A stretch of 64,000 bases of DNA from a virus. The stretch lies in the IMG/VR virus record IMGVR_UViG_3300021964_000018, positions 1 to 64,000 of that record; one strand, 5' to 3'. This document shows positions 25,888 through 35,600 of the stretch, piece after piece (position 1 is the stretch's first letter; each line of letters opens with the position of its first letter). Both the position numbers and the translations under genes were made by a program. The notes beneath the pieces are model-generated. The model saw nothing but the letters and a program-made list of their open reading frames with translations, made no database searches and was not told the origin of the DNA.

Positions 25888-27017
25888 AAATTACAAAAAA
25901 ACAATTAAATTTACTTGCTGAGTCTGTTATTCTTGACTCAAAAAAAGAAGATACGATAGAAGATCTGGTTGAAAAAAGATTATCAATACAAGAAAAAAGA
26001 ATCCAGTTGTTAAAAGAAGGATATAATCTAGAATTGATAAAAGAGTTTAACGTTCAAGTGTCCGGTCCTAGAATCGAAACAGATGATATAACAGTTGAAG
26101 CTGGCAATGTGTCGATAGAGACAAATTTTGGAAAATGGGCAACTTACCTAGGCATAACAAAAGCAGTTTGTGCAACTGCAGTTCATATTGCATTGATATC
26201 TGCAGGCTGGGAAGGCGTATTAGCAATATTAATACCTGTTGCAATTCCTGTTTTAACTAGCCCAGTTATTATGGGTTCAATTGCATTGTTTTTATCTCGT
26301 TATTCGTTTTTTAGAAAAATAGCAGGATTTTTATTTAAAATGCTAATAGGAAAAAAGAATTATCAAAGAATTAACAATATGATAGATAACATAACTAATA
26401 TTATGATGAGTTCAACTGATAATGCAATTGAAAAGAAAGATGCATTAACTTTGTTTGTACAATCAGCCGGTTATGTTTTAGGACAACCAGAATTTAGAAA
26501 AAAATTAAAAGAATTGGCATATGCTTACATGTCAAGAAATAAAGAAAAAGTTAAACAAATCATGTCTGAATTAGATGTGATGGTTAGAAGTTTTGCACCA
26601 AGCCAATCTTCTTTAACTTTAGATGTTAAAGAAGACGAATTAACATTACCAGATAATTCACCTAAGCATGATGATATTGAAAATTTAGAAGCTGAATTAG
26701 ATAAGTCTGAACTAATACAAGAAAAAAGAAAGAGTAAAAAGAAAAAGGTTGATTATAAAAAATCCTATAAGAAATATCATAGTTCAAAAAAAGCTAAGCG
26801 AGAACGTGCACAAAGAAACGCAGCTGGACGAAAGATTAAAAATGAATTAGGGATAGAAATACCAAAGGGATATGAAATTGATCATAAAACAGCTATAGCG
26901 CACGGCGGATCTAACGATTTATCAAACTTAAGAATTATTCCTCGCAGCAAAAATAGGGCATTAGGCCAAAAAATAACAACTCGAAAAAGAAAAAAGAACG
27001 GGAGCTATAAAAAGTGA
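25884..27017 (+). CDS. Module-bearing membrane protein with C-terminal HNH nuclease
   Basis: A 377-residue protein. The N-terminal module (K-I-T-K-x2-L-N-L-L-A-E) has an L-A-E site. Two adjacent hydrophobic segments (about 87-108 and 111-138) could form a membrane hairpin. A helical region, an acidic linker and a very basic stretch (about 280-315) lead to an HNH domain: Y330-E-I-D333-H334, then N348 and N357. The order of tag, membrane segment and nuclease resembles DNA-cutting toxins that cross membranes. An HNH that works near the terminase is the usual alternative, but those proteins have no membrane segment. The ATG overlaps the preceding stop (ATGA), and the next gene overlaps this one the same way. 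Confidence 0.78.
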   Translation: MKITKKQLNLLAESVILDSKKEDTIEDLVEKRLSIQEKRIQLLKEGYNLELIKEFNVQVSGPRIETDDITVEAGNVSIETNFGKWATYLGITKAVCATAVHIALISAGWEGVLAILIPVAIPVLTSPVIMGSIALFLSRYSFFRKIAGFLFKMLIGKKNYQRINNMIDNITNIMMSSTDNAIEKKDALTLFVQSAGYVLGQPEFRKKLKELAYAYMSRNKEKVKQIMSELDVMVRSFAPSQSSLTLDVKEDELTLPDNSPKHDDIENLEAELDKSELIQEKRKSKKKKVDYKKSYKKYHSSKKAKRERAQRNAAGRKIKNELGIEIPKGYEIDHKTAIAHGGSNDLSNLRIIPRSKNRALGQKITTRKRKKNGSYKK

Positions 27018-28153
27018 AATTATCTATAAGTAAATTAAGGCAATTAATTCGAGAAAGTTTGGAAAAAAGAATCGCTTTTGCTAACGATATGATTAAATTA
27101 GGATTAACTCCGGAAGAAGCAGAAAAAAAAGGTGTTTTTAACATAAATCAGTTCGGAATGCCAGGGAAAAAAGAATTATCACCTTCAGGAAAATCTTTAT
27201 TTGATGATAAAAAAGCAATATATGCAACTAAAGATGTTGAAAAAGAAACAACTTATATGGGAAAACCTTATAAATACATTGAATCTGAAGAAGCGTTATT
27301 TATGGGTGCGATGGAAGCAATTAGAGCTGCGACTAAAAGAGGTAAAATGATGAAGCAGCTTTTTAGAAAATATGTTGATCCCAACTTTATGAATCAATTA
27401 ATTTTAATTCATTATGCTTCACCTGACCAGGTTTTAAAAAATATTAAGGCACAAAAAGGTAATTATGAATTAAGTTCTGTTGCATTAGCCCCTGAAGATT
27501 TTACCAAAAATAAAATCCAAGTGTTAAAAACAGCAATGATTTTAGATGGACATATAACTTATTTTGCAAACAATCAAGATGACGTATATTCTGGAAAAGG
27601 TTCTGACTATGTTCAGGCATTTTCTTCTCAAAAGGGATATGAACCATGGATCGAAGGTAATCCTGATCTGCTAGACTGGGAAGATGAAGTGATAGAACGT
27701 GGAAGAGCTGAAAGGCCCTACGCAGGAACAGATAGAACTAAATCATCGGGTGTTAATAAAACAGTTGTTAATATTAGAGGTGTAGAGAGATTTAAATCTC
27801 CTGCAATGTCCAGGTCAAATTATTTGCAAGATCCGGGTTTCGAACATTTTAAACAAGCTCCTGATGCACCTCGAGGTGTACCTCAAACTTCACGTGGCGA
27901 ACCACCTGTTGTTTTAGACAAAGAAGACTATTTGCCTAGATTTGATCAAGCAGCCGGCTCAGATTCAGCAATACCTGGAAATGAAGCGTTAGTTGATAAT
28001 TGGTCTGTGAAAGCAATTATTTTAAATCATGGTAAAGAAAACGAAAAATATGAAAAAATGTTTCGTGATGCAGGATATCAAGGACAGATAATGACATTTG
28101 ACGAAGCAGTTGCACAAAAATCATTATTAATAAATAAAGGACATAAAAGATGA
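27014..28153 (+). CDS. Module-bearing protein of unknown function
   Basis: A 379-residue protein coupled at both ends by four-base overlaps. It begins with the shared module (K-L-S-I-x2-L-R-Q-L-I-R-E-S). Residues about 130-200 (LILIHYASPDQVL ... VLKTAMILDGHITYFANN) and the C-terminal VKAIILNHG ... IMTFDEA give the impression of a compact alpha/beta enzyme like those in ejected phage ADP-ribosyltransferases. I cannot place a catalytic triad, so the function stays open. The stretch from 230 to 330 is Pro- and Arg-rich and probably disordered. Confidence 0.6.
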   Translation: MKLSISKLRQLIRESLEKRIAFANDMIKLGLTPEEAEKKGVFNINQFGMPGKKELSPSGKSLFDDKKAIYATKDVEKETTYMGKPYKYIESEEALFMGAMEAIRAATKRGKMMKQLFRKYVDPNFMNQLILIHYASPDQVLKNIKAQKGNYELSSVALAPEDFTKNKIQVLKTAMILDGHITYFANNQDDVYSGKGSDYVQAFSSQKGYEPWIEGNPDLLDWEDEVIERGRAERPYAGTDRTKSSGVNKTVVNIRGVERFKSPAMSRSNYLQDPGFEHFKQAPDAPRGVPQTSRGEPPVVLDKEDYLPRFDQAAGSDSAIPGNEALVDNWSVKAIILNHGKENEKYEKMFRDAGYQGQIMTFDEAVAQKSLLINKGHKR

Positions 28154-28824
28154 AAATAACAAGAAGTGCATTAAGAAAAATAATTTTAGAAGTTGTTGTT
28201 GCAAGTAATGATACTAAAGAAAAAGTAGAAGATTTAGAAAAAAGTATTAAACAGGACAACCCAGAAGCGTCTGACGAAGATATTGATGATGCAATTAATA
28301 AATTAACAAAAAAACAAATGCAGGAAGAGCTTAAGCGTTTGTCTTATGTAAGCAAAGAACAAGGCCATACATACGGACTAGAACATCTACCTGATCAATA
28401 TGACCAAAAGAAAGCAGATGATATCATAGGACACACCTGACTGACTCATGTTCGGAAGAAGGGTTCTTCTTTAAATGAAGTTGGTTATGTTCTTTGGCAC
28501 TCTTTAAATGAAAGCGGTCACGTTGCTGTTTACGATGTTGAATGGCCTGATGGGACGATTGAAAGAAATATACCTGCACGTCTTTTAGAAAAAGTAAAAG
28601 ACAGCAATGATAATGTTGACGAACATGATGAACATGGTGTCGTTGGTCATGAAGAAGAATCGTTATTAGGTGAAAGAAAATACAAGAAAAGAAAAGGTAA
28701 AAAGAAAAAGAAAGCATCAAAGAAAAAGCCTAAGTATTGGTATTTAGGTGGTTATGGGATAGACCATGATCATGATTTTGCCGATTTTGGCGGCGACTTT
28801 GGTGGTGATGGAGGCGGAGAATGA
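28150..28824 (+). CDS. Module-bearing protein interrupted by an in-frame UGA (readthrough candidate)
   Basis: A single frame runs from ATG 28150 to TGA 28822-28824, broken only by TGA at 28438-28440 (codon 97). The second part is clearly protein-coding (VGYVLWHSLNESGHVAVYDVEW, then a Lys-rich and a Gly/Asp-rich tail). It contains no ATG, GTG or TTG in frame, so it cannot start on its own. It ends in an ATGA overlap with the next gene, as all its neighbours do. The stop context is UGA-C, which terminates poorly in bacteria. The N-terminus carries the shared module (K-I-T-R-x2-L-R-K-I-I-L-E). Readthrough, reinitiation at CTG 28441, or a recent nonsense mutation would each explain it. Confidence 0.7.
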
Positions 28825-29483
28825 AAATAAAAAGAAAAGATCTCAACATGTTAATTGAAAGATTCCTAAATGAAGAAGGAACAGATCCTAAAGGTGAAAC
28901 AGTTGATGATGTATTGTCTGATGAGTTGGAGCAAACAGAAGTTGGTGATACTTTTATGGCTAATCAAATGAGACAACATGGCGGTAGGCAGCCAATGAGT
29001 CCTGAGAAAAGAGCACAAGCAATCACAGATTTTAGGAAAGGCAGTGATCGAGGACAATTTCCTCCTTTAACATTTGGGCCAGGCGTTGACGAAGAAGGAA
29101 ATTTGGAAGGTGATAAATTTACAACTGTTCATGATTACCATGATCCGGATCCTTATGATCAAGCTGCTGTTAGAAGATATAAAAAACAACATTATTTAGG
29201 ACCGAATGAAAAGTCTGTTGATGACCCTGAAATTACAATGCAAGGTCTAGGCGACTTTGATTTTGATGATGAAGATACTGAAGAAGATTTAAGATATCAG
29301 GAACAAGAATTTTTTCAAGACGATGAAGATACAGAAGATTCGTATGAAGTTGAAGGCCCTAGTGTAATTACTTATGAAGACGAAGAAGGCGGAGAAAGAA
29401 CGTTTATAGACGATGAAGAAGTAACGCCTGGTTATAATAAAGGAATAATTAGCAGGTTGCGAGATTATTTTTCAAAAAAATAG
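28821..29483 (+). CDS. Module-bearing acidic protein
   Basis: A 220-residue protein whose ATG overlaps the stop of the readthrough gene. The module (K-I-K-R-x2-L-N-M-L-I-E) is followed by FLNEE, giving LIE and LNE sites. The rest is very acidic: Asp- and Glu-rich runs at about 145-185, probably disordered, then a short basic C-terminal amphipathic helix (IISRLRDYFSKK). No enzyme motif is visible. It ends the run of module-bearing genes. The next genes are neck proteins behind a new promoter. Confidence 0.62.
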   Translation: MKIKRKDLNMLIERFLNEEGTDPKGETVDDVLSDELEQTEVGDTFMANQMRQHGGRQPMSPEKRAQAITDFRKGSDRGQFPPLTFGPGVDEEGNLEGDKFTTVHDYHDPDPYDQAAVRRYKKQHYLGPNEKSVDDPEITMQGLGDFDFDDEDTEEDLRYQEQEFFQDDEDTEDSYEVEGPSVITYEDEEGGERTFIDDEEVTPGYNKGIISRLRDYFSKK

Positions 29484-29538
29484 AAATAAATCTGTTTTTC
29501 GTTAATATATGTTAATGAGCTAAGTTGGTTGTGAAGTC

Positions 29539-29566
29539 TTGTTGTATGTGTCATATATAGTATTAT
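29539..29566 (+). promoter_or_regulatory. Probable sigma70-type promoter of the neck/tail operon
   Basis: TTGTTG (29539-29544), a 16-base spacer and TATTAT (29561-29566) lie in the 98-base gap before the first neck gene. The gap otherwise holds only the Shine-Dalgarno CGAGG. Confidence 0.45.
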
Positions 29567-29581
29567 ATCAACGAGGTTTAA

Positions 29582-30739
29582 ATGGCTACATTTTCACAAA
29601 TATCAAATCCAACTCCTTTTGGAGTCTACGATAACGAATCAGACTTTCAAGGTGATGCTGATAACATGTATACCTTTGTCAAAAGAAGGTTAGGTGATGA
29701 CATATTATCAGTAGAATTAACAAAAAAACAAATATTTGCAAATTTTGAAGAAGCTGTATTAGAATACAGTTCTATATTGAATCAGTATCAGGCCAAATCT
29801 CAACTGGTTAATTATTTAGGTTTTCCCACAGGGAGTGCATTAAGTGGAAGTGAAAATAAATTTCCACGAGAAAACTTAGAATATTTAACACGGTTCGCCG
29901 AACCTTACGCAATGGAGGCTGGTATCGGAGGATCTTACAATTTTTCGAGTGGATCCATCACCCTCGAGAGCGGCCGACAGGACTATGATCTTTACACAGA
30001 ACTAAAAGATGCCTCAGGTACTGCTTTGTTTGACAACACAAAAGGAAAACTTAGGGTTGTTGAAGTATTTCATTATAATCCTCAAGCTGCATATAGATTT
30101 TTTGACACTACATCAGCAATAAACTATCTAAACAATGAATTCAGTTTTGAATCATTTACTCCTGAAACTATATTTTATGTACTCCCTGTCTTTGAAGATA
30201 TTTTACGTGCAGGTCAGCTAGACCTTTCAAATAGAGTAAGAAGATCAAATTATAGTTATAAGGTGTCAGGAACTAAAATTAGAATATTTCCAATTCCCAC
30301 AACAGATACAAAACAATTATGGGTAAATGTTAGACAATATCCAGATCCTAATTCCCCTGCATATTCAGACCCATCAATTTATGGTGTGTCAAATATGAGC
30401 AATATTCCGTTTGGCAATATTCCTTATTCTAATATTAATTCAATAGGACGTCAATGGATTAGACAATATACATTAGCAATATCAATGGAACTATTAGGAT
30501 ATATTAGAGGTAAATTTGGAAGCATCCCGGTTCCTGGTGATTCTGTTACGTTAAATAGCAGTGATATGATATCTAACGGTAGGTCAGATAAGGAAAAATT
30601 AGTAACGACTTTAAAAGAAATGTTAGATACAATGACTTATGATAAGTTAGCTGAGTTGCAAGCAACTAGAGCAGAAAACGTTCAAAAACAGTTGAGATAT
30701 GTTCCTGTTCCAAATGGTTATGCAATCACAATTAAATAA
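29582..30739 (+). CDS. Neck protein (gp13-like)
   Basis: A 385-residue head-completion protein. The N-terminal helix bundle (YTFVKRRLGDDILSVEL ... FEEAVLEYSSIL) followed by a beta-rich centre and a terminal helical region is the layout of the T4 gp13 group. It would seal the portal after packaging and connect it to gp14. It is larger than T4 gp13. It starts the neck-to-tail operon and is followed twelve bases later by the gp14-like gene, in T4 order. Confidence 0.75.
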   Translation: MATFSQISNPTPFGVYDNESDFQGDADNMYTFVKRRLGDDILSVELTKKQIFANFEEAVLEYSSILNQYQAKSQLVNYLGFPTGSALSGSENKFPRENLEYLTRFAEPYAMEAGIGGSYNFSSGSITLESGRQDYDLYTELKDASGTALFDNTKGKLRVVEVFHYNPQAAYRFFDTTSAINYLNNEFSFESFTPETIFYVLPVFEDILRAGQLDLSNRVRRSNYSYKVSGTKIRIFPIPTTDTKQLWVNVRQYPDPNSPAYSDPSIYGVSNMSNIPFGNIPYSNINSIGRQWIRQYTLAISMELLGYIRGKFGSIPVPGDSVTLNSSDMISNGRSDKEKLVTTLKEMLDTMTYDKLAELQATRAENVQKQLRYVPVPNGYAITIK

Positions 30740-30750
30740 AGGAAATAAAA

Positions 30751-31419
30751 ATGGGAAGACTTTTTATTACACAAAGAGAAATAAATTTTATCAATGATGT
30801 TGCGAAAGAAGTCGTTAAAGATGTTATTGGCCAAAAAATATATTATTTCCCAATTAGTGAAATCAAATCAAATGTTCATGACATTTATGAAGAATCACCA
30901 GAAAAAATATTTGACAGCCCAATAGAAATAGAATGCCTAGTAAAATACACAGCTCCTGAAATTAGAGCAAATCAATTCGGTTTTGAAAAATACTTCACGG
31001 TAGAAGCATATATTCAGTCCAAAGATTTATTAGATAAAAATATTGAAATATTAGAAGGAGACTTTTTCTCATATGGGTCAGTATTTTTCGAAGTAATTCA
31101 AGCACCGGCATCTGAAGTTATTATGGGGCAAATAGAACACGGTAGATTTATTACAATAACAGGAAAACAGTCAAGAAAAGGACAATTCTTATCAAAGGTA
31201 TTTGGACCTACATCAGATACTTACTCAGATGATGATGCTATTCAAGATACATTTGTCCAACAAAGAGGATTTGAAAATAATAGATTAGGTGAAACAGCAG
31301 ATGTTAGAGATTTACAAAAGAATGGTGTTTTAGAAGCTCCAATATCAGGACCAAAAGAAGTTTCTGAGAAAGGTGATGATACTTCAAGAGGCGCTTCTTC
31401 TTTTTATGGAGATGAATAA
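30751..31419 (+). CDS. Neck / head-closure protein (gp14-like)
   Basis: A 222-residue protein directly after the gp13-like gene. It starts with an amphipathic helix (EINFINDVAKEVVKDVIG) followed by YYFPI. A beta-rich core follows with FGFEKYFTVEAYI and SYGSVFFEVIQA, and then a charged, probably disordered tail of 60 residues. Position, length and the early beta core fit gp14, which forms the second ring of the neck. The stop overlaps the next start by one base. Confidence 0.7.
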   Translation: MGRLFITQREINFINDVAKEVVKDVIGQKIYYFPISEIKSNVHDIYEESPEKIFDSPIEIECLVKYTAPEIRANQFGFEKYFTVEAYIQSKDLLDKNIEILEGDFFSYGSVFFEVIQAPASEVIMGQIEHGRFITITGKQSRKGQFLSKVFGPTSDTYSDDDAIQDTFVQQRGFENNRLGETADVRDLQKNGVLEAPISGPKEVSEKGDDTSRGASSFYGDE

Positions 31420-32609
31420 TGACAAAAAAAGGTGAACAAACGTTTACTAACTTTGATGGAACTAACACACCTGACGGTTTTGATTTTCCATCAATTGAAA
31501 TCGAAGATATTGATCGCGCTGTTTTTAATTTATTCGACAAGCAACTTAGATTTGAAGTAGAACAAAGTGGAAAATCAAAAAAGATACCTGTTATTTTTTC
31601 ATCTGGTGAAAGATTTGCATTAACAAGAAGAAAAGATCCGATTAGAGATAGAAATGATGCAATTATTCTTCCTATTATTGCTGTTGAAAGAGGTACGATT
31701 GATACTTCACATAATCAGCACGGAAAAGGAACAGCAATTGCATTCGGTGATCAGCCAGGTTATTATATTAAAAGAAAATTGGCAAAAAGCGATAGAAATT
31801 ATCAAAATATTATTAATAAAGCAGGATTAAAAAATCAAGATAATGTGTCTGCAAAGAAAAATTTTGGAGGCAGTTTAATTTATCCTGGATTTACAGCAAA
31901 ACCTGGTACAGTGGCGTCTAGAAGAAATAAAGCAAATGGTTATATACAAAAGAATATAAATTTAGAAGATAATCTTGGTGATAACATATTTGAAATTATT
32001 GAAATACCTTATCCTAAATTTGTAGCAATTCAATATGACGTTACTTTTTGGTGTCAATATATGACTCAAATGAATCAAGTTATTCAAAATATTTTTATTA
32101 ACTATCGCGGGCAAGGACATGAGATACCTATTAAAACTGATGATGGTTTTGAAATGGTTGCTTTCTTTTCCGATAATATTGTTTTAGACTCTAATTTTAG
32201 TTCTTTTACAGGTGAAGAAAGAATAATCAAGTATAAAACTCAAATAACAGTTAATGGTTATATGCTAAATCCTAAATCTATAAAAGGAGTACCAAATAAT
32301 CTTAGGTCTTATTTTTCAGCTCCTAAGATAGATTTTGGTTATAAAGAGTTTTCAAAAGAAAGCAATATTGTTAATGTTCAAAATAGAGAAGATAAAAATA
32401 AATTTATTTTAAGCGACATCAAAAATATTAATGAGTTAAAAGGGCCAGTTAAAGGAGAATCATCGGAATCTGTTGAATATTTTGTTGAAAATCCTTTTAC
32501 TGGAGACAAGGAAAGAAAATTATCAAAAGTTATATCTAACAATAGGAGAACAGGTGAGTCTGTTATTTCCCCTTTAGTAATAAAGGAAATAGATAGACAA
32601 TATGAATAG
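31419..32609 (+). CDS. Tail terminator / sheath stabiliser (gp15-like)
   Basis: A 396-residue protein. It shows the pattern of T4 gp15: IPVIFSSGERFAL, then an ILPII strand, then PYPKFVAIQYDVTFWCQYMTQM, then GEERIIKYKTQITVNGYML. It would cap the completed tail and bind the neck. It is longer than gp15 because of inserted loops and a 110-residue charged C-terminal extension (EYFVENPFTGDKERKLS). It keeps the 13-14-15 order of T4 and directly precedes the sheath genes. Confidence 0.8.
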   Translation: MTKKGEQTFTNFDGTNTPDGFDFPSIEIEDIDRAVFNLFDKQLRFEVEQSGKSKKIPVIFSSGERFALTRRKDPIRDRNDAIILPIIAVERGTIDTSHNQHGKGTAIAFGDQPGYYIKRKLAKSDRNYQNIINKAGLKNQDNVSAKKNFGGSLIYPGFTAKPGTVASRRNKANGYIQKNINLEDNLGDNIFEIIEIPYPKFVAIQYDVTFWCQYMTQMNQVIQNIFINYRGQGHEIPIKTDDGFEMVAFFSDNIVLDSNFSSFTGEERIIKYKTQITVNGYMLNPKSIKGVPNNLRSYFSAPKIDFGYKEFSKESNIVNVQNREDKNKFILSDIKNINELKGPVKGESSESVEYFVENPFTGDKERKLSKVISNNRRTGESVISPLVIKEIDRQYE

Positions 32610-32633
32610 TCTTTTCGTTTTTTAGTTGATAGT

Positions 32634-32639
32634 TATAAT
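32634..32639 (+). promoter_or_regulatory. Probable promoter -10 before the sheath genes
   Basis: AGTTATAATAT at 32631-32641 repeats exactly the element at 5749-5759. It lies 23 bases before the sheath ATG, in the only real gap of this part of the operon. There is no clear -35. Confidence 0.4.
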
Positions 32640-32661
32640 ATGAATTTTAGGAGTTTTTAAT

Positions 32662-35600
32662 ATGGCAGAGAGAACCTTTAGATCCCCCGGAGTATTTGAA
32701 AGAGAAATAGACTTAACTGAGAGAACAACTAGTGTTTCTGGGACTCCAGCTGGTGTTGTAGGAACCGCTGAGAAAGGACCAGCATTTGTTCCAAAAACAG
32801 TTGGGTCTATAAATGAGTTTAAAAATAAGTTCGGAAAATTATCAGCAGAAAGATTTGGTCCTTATGCTGCAGAAGCATTCTTAAAAAACCAAAGTGCACT
32901 GACTTATGTTAGAGTATTAGGTGCAGGTGCAAATTTAACAATTACAGATATACAAAATACAGCGGCAAAAGGAACAGTAAAAAATGCAGGTTTTCGATTA
33001 AGCGGGTCATTACCTACAGTTGCTCCAAGCGGAGAAGTAAGAGATGTTGGTGCTGTACAATTTCTTGCTGGTATTCATCAAGTTGATTCAGCTGAAGCAG
33101 CTGGTTATCCTATCTTTACTGATAATCAATCAAAAAGTCAAACTGACGTTCAATTAATTCGTTCGATGTTTTTATTAGCATCCGGTGCTAGATTAGAAGT
33201 AATGGATGAAAATGAGTTTTATCCTGCGGGAGGAAAAACTGCAAATGATTCCGCACATATTAGATCTTATGACGGGACCCCTGAAGAAGGTATGTTCAAA
33301 TTAGTTCTTTCATCTGCATTAGGGACTACATTTGGTAACGATGAAGGTAAAGCTGGTATTCGAATTTATACTGCTTCTTTAGATCCTAACAGTGTACATT
33401 ATGTTGGTAAAATATTTAACAAGAATCCAGACCGTTTTCAAGACGAACAACATCTTCTTTATGCAGATTTCCCAATGGAATCTGAAATTGCTAAAATTAA
33501 AAAAGACAGCACAAATGATGTTGTTGCTGTGGTATCCGGATCTCAAAATACATCATCAACTTCTGGAGATACGTCATTATACTTTAGAGAAATATTTGGT
33601 TCCTTTAATACAAGATATCAAACTGCTAAGTCGACATATTTTATATCTCAACCTTATGGTGATAAAGAATATGATTTATTTTATTTCGAAGCTTTAGACG
33701 ATGGCGAAGCAGGAAATCAAAGAGTTAAAATATCGATATCAAATATAAAAAGATCAACAGACTCAAATGATCCATACGGAAGCTTTACAGTTGAAGTAAG
33801 AGATTATTATGATTCAGATTTAGATCCTGTTGTATTAGAAAGATATCCTCAATGTACCTTAAATCCTGGTGATGAAAACTATATTGCTAACAAAATTGGT
33901 GATCTTAAAGAATACTACAATTTTGATGCTGAGTCTGAGTCTGAGCAAAGAATTAATGTATCAGGAAAAAGACGCAATCAATCAAATTATGTAAGAATTA
34001 TCATGTCAGCTGATGTTGAAGATGCAAAAATTCCTCAAGATGCAATACCTTTCGGATTCAGAGGATTGCCTGCATTAAAAACGTCTGATACATTAACTGA
34101 TTCTACAACAACTTTAGCTTTAGGCGCAGATCAAAAAAGATTAAGTTTTGCAGCTGGAACAATGAGTAATAACTTTTTAGAATATGCAATTGTACCTCCA
34201 GTTCCATTTACATTTAAAGCAACAAGAAATAAAGCTAATTCTACATCTACATTTACAGGTTTCCCTGGCGACTTGGAATTAGCTGATTCCAGAATTTATT
34301 GGGGTATTAAAAATTCGCGAGTTCCTGTATTAAGCAAAACGACAGATCCTTTATTAAGATCAAATGCGGCATCAGATTTAAGAAACGAACTGATCGATTC
34401 CTATAGTAAAATGTTAGGGATTGCAAAACTAGATGCTTTAGTCACTGGTTCGGCAGCAGATGAATTTCACAATAATAAGTTTACATTAGCAAAAGTTGCT
34501 TTAAATAATCAAAGCGATGCAACCGATACTCTTGAAACTGCTATTTCAACTGAAATTACAGGAACTATAGACTCACACATCAGAGAGGCTGCTTACATCA
34601 GAAATGCGTCTATTGTATCTCCTAATTATACCATTAATGATAAAGGAACATACACACGTCGTTTAACTCTCGCATCTCTAGCAGCTAGTAATTCAGCTAC
34701 TAAGTTTAATCAATTCACTAATTACCTTAAGTTTACAAATATTCTTTTTGGTGGTTTTGATGGTGTGAATATTCTTGATAAAGACCAACGTTATATCAAT
34801 GATAAAGCAAGTTCACAAGATGCAGGAGGAAAAGCAGCTGGAGACGCATTAGGTTATCAAAATTTAAAGTCTGTTTCTTCACCTGGTGCTGGTACTGAGA
34901 ATAACGCAGTTAACTCGTATCGTGCAGGTATTAAAATAATAACTGATGAATTAGAATCAAGAGTTAATATTGTATCTGTTCCAGGTATTAGAGACTCAAA
35001 CGTAACAGATTATGCAATTGACAAAGTTAAAGAGTATAGCAAAGCAATTTATTTAATGGATATTGCAAACTATGATTCTAGTACTAGTCGTCTTTATGAT
35101 GATTCTACAAATAGACCTAGCGTTAGAAAGACGATTGAGCAATTTGAAGGAAGAAATATTGATAACAACTATGTTGCAACATATTTTCCTGATATTATTA
35201 AACTATATGCACAAGAAGATGGAGGTACAGTTAATTTACCTGCTTCTATTGCGGCGTTAGGTGCTTTAGGATATAATGATGCAGTTTCATTTCCTTGGTT
35301 TGCACCAGCTGGTTTTAATCGAGGTGGTTTAGAAAACGTTATTAATACAAAAGTAAGATTAAATACTGAGGATCGTAATTTACTTTATGAATCTAGAATT
35401 AATCCAATTGCTAATTTCAATATTAATGACTTTGTAATTTTTGGACAAAAAACACTACAAAAAAGCAGATCAGCATTAGATCGAGTTAATGTAAGAAGAA
35501 TGTTATTGGAAGTCAAGAGAATTGTTTCAAATGCAGCAAACAATATTATTTTCGAACAAAATGTAAAAGCTACTAGAGATGGCTTTGTATCGGTGGTGAC

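Noticed and set aside
28424-28720. Minus-strand ORF of 98 residues opposite the readthrough region
   Set aside because: The plus strand is continuous coding in frame with the upstream gene and ends in an ATGA overlap. The minus product is His/Leu-rich antisense noise.
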